A stretch of 5,788 nt of DNA from JAYWIG01 sp043789035 (lineage in GTDB: Bacteria; Pseudomonadota; Gammaproteobacteria; Burkholderiales; Burkholderiaceae_E), in NCBI GenBank assembly GCA_043789035.1, contig JAYWIG010000360.1:1-5788 (forward strand), written 5' to 3'. The notes under the pieces are model-generated. The model was not told where the DNA came from and did not search any database. It saw nothing but the letters and a program-made list of their open reading frames with translations. The position numbers and the translations under genes are program-made. Every line of letters starts with the position of its first letter. Positions within the stretch are counted from its first letter, which is position 1. Below are positions 5,401 through 5,788 of the stretch, piece after piece.

Positions 5401-5788
5401 TAAAACTTTTTAATAAAAGAATTTTTACCGTCCGAAAGCGTCTCAGCTGCTTCTTTATCAAAAGCGAAGAAAAGAGCATTCCAGCTTTCTTTAAAAACTG
5501 CGAAATCTTTGTTAGTCCCATGATAAACAACCATAGGACGACCTTGGTCATCAATAACTTTGGAATCTCCAAACCACTTCCAGAAGTTGCGAATACCTTC
5601 ATCAGTGCTTGCAATAGGTTTTCCGTTTGAATTTGTGCGGGAACGCTTAATGCCGCCAACATTAATTGTTTCCGGTTTTGACTCGTACTCATCAACGTTA
5701 GACTGCACTTCACCATCAGCAGATTTTTCAATTACCACCATACGAGCATTGGCCGCGGTATTGACTGGCAAACTAGGATCATTAAACG
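2460..5788 (-). CDS. Large polyvalent phage protein with ART-like and LPD38-like regions, N-terminus outside window
   Basis: The frame is open to the right window edge and ends with TGA at 2462-2460, so at least 1108 residues are present and the true start is not seen. The TTG at 5771 is only an internal codon; in-frame codons continue before it with no Met or stop. Residues below count from that TTG. At about 60-222 there is an ADP-ribosyltransferase-like (ART-PolyVal) module: FWKWFGDSKVIDDQGRP leads into VVYHGT (81-86), FFAFDKEAAE follows, and the module ends with YSPANVKSAQDNNGNF. This ending is a degenerate form of the common IKSATGNRGTFDP ending in phage proteins. At about 476-515 the GYAPLMRFGKYSV and YFGLFENERDANK segments are typical of polyvalent virion proteins. 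About 648-832 resembles LPD38, with hydrophobic stretches at 652-680 and 838-853. The last 100 residues are charged and helical. Such proteins are thought to be carried in the virion and injected. The catalytic status is uncertain. Confidence 0.85.
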   Translation of the reverse strand, partial: FNDPSLPVNTAANARMVVIEKSADGEVQSNVDEYESKPETINVGGIKRSRTNSNGKPIASTDEGIRNFWKWFGDSKVIDDQGRPMVVYHGTNKDFAVFKESWNALFFAFDKEAAETLSDGKNSFIKKFYIKSQRPFDSSVKAHVRQVTAAIFKGKGKTLDFDVAVGENTSRLDFAKKIADQYENYYVVEHGYTQDAIKEVGFDSFYVTEYGLKSIAIYSPANVKSAQDNNGNFNSNSDSTVESLITEYVVNSAPTKVSNKLTEIFETKTTFNRWWDRTVGTQFHKAWKSPEFKAVYDKGQQYLADVSRFATEAADQALTLLPRMDSFSDLKRKPLSEKENKALAAPIFEGTLKYFRDSNGQVQEASEETTGGIVWTDAELKSRYKLDDNMIKLYREFLAATNNSLDTLAKTDMLRYAGDFGLEVAEKVMNAADAGQAAVYLTNHLQKLRVSTERENWLTLTNMETVITEKAEHIEGMKEKGYAPLMRFGKYSVYVTKDDKQVYFGLFENERDANKMRKQMEALDPDSTVKQGVLSEEAYKLFSGVSPDTLEMFAESAGIEKNEIFQEYLQLAKSNRSAMKRLINRKGVDGFDVDVTRILSSFVTSNARSSSGNLHLGELKKAASGDQWKGKGDAQDEAVKLVDYVQNPKEEAQALRGLLFVQFLGGSVASALVNMTQPLTMTLPYLSQFGGATKAASSLTSAMGQAAKPKTIKDADLKAAFERGTKEGIVSPQEIHQLQAEASRSVGSNIWARRGLFVWGSMFSLAEQFNRRVTFIAAYNTAKAQGIPNAYEFAKNAIAETQGVYNRGNRPNWARGAVGATLFTFKQYSIGYLEFLKRLPPKQRVLALGILMLSAGVQGLPFSDDLDDLIDSLAQHLGYSWNSKEKKTQFLSAILGKTGGEFMMRGFSSLPGVPIDVAGRMGMSNLLPGTGLLLKSKQNKESEVFEALGPAGGLFQNALKGEFAPVAIKNLSKGLDMYQTGIYKDTKGRKVMDVDGFDALMKGIGFQPAEVAQESRKIQLANQNIQLAKTVEAEIADKMAQSIIEGDPSKRVKANEELREWNETNPEARIRIESSQIARRVKELKSTREERFLKRTPKELRAQMAEAL

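Noticed and set aside
2664..5630. Several 60-110 codon + and - frames inside the polyvalent gene
   Set aside because: They are in other frames of a long, continuous gene with recognisable domains. Their compositions are rich in Arg, Ser and Cys without motifs, as expected for shadow frames.
1..5788. CRISPR array, tRNA/rRNA gene or insertion sequence
   Set aside because: No regularly spaced long direct repeats, no tRNA T-loop/acceptor pattern, and no transposase or terminal inverted repeats were found on reading both strands.

Overview
The window is a piece of a temperate tailed-phage genome, as free phage or prophage, probably infecting a gammaproteobacterium. The host assignment rests only on gene families and a GC content near 50%, so it is tentative. 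No host housekeeping gene, tRNA, rRNA, insertion sequence or CRISPR array is visible.

Left part (1-807, + strand): the end of an early-type operon. It holds the C-terminal part of an N4 gp49 / Sf6 gp66 family protein, a 143-residue orphan with two CxxC pairs, and a 64-residue helix-turn-helix protein of the excisionase/AlpA kind. The last two genes overlap by 8 bases.

Middle (744-1922, - strand): a full-length P4-type tyrosine integrase with all catalytic residues. It converges on the putative excisionase gene, and the two coding sequences share 64 bp at their 3' ends. Upstream of the integrase is about 420 bp without a convincing gene (1923-2346). It is dense in repeats: four TTGTGT copies, a perfect 8-bp inverted repeat, tandem AGTGCC repeats, and two hairpins that exclude each other. 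This is the best place for the phage attachment site and integrase control.

Right part (2347-5788, - strand): the end of a late-type operon. A giant polyvalent protein, at least 1108 residues and open at the right window edge, carries an ADP-ribosyltransferase-like module near the visible N-terminal end. An LPD38-like internal region and a charged helical C-terminus follow. A 38-residue membrane peptide gene is coupled to its stop codon through an ATGA overlap, and a terminator-like hairpin lies just beyond.

How it fits together: integrase and putative excisionase would control lysogeny. The polyvalent protein is of a class thought to be packaged in the virion and delivered into the host. 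The order late genes - repeat-rich gap - integrase - early genes runs without host DNA, as expected across an intact attP. The points most worth a second look are the AT-rich, apparently imported ADP-ribosyltransferase module, the coupled membrane micro-ORF, the convergent int/xis overlap, and the repeat architecture of the putative attP.
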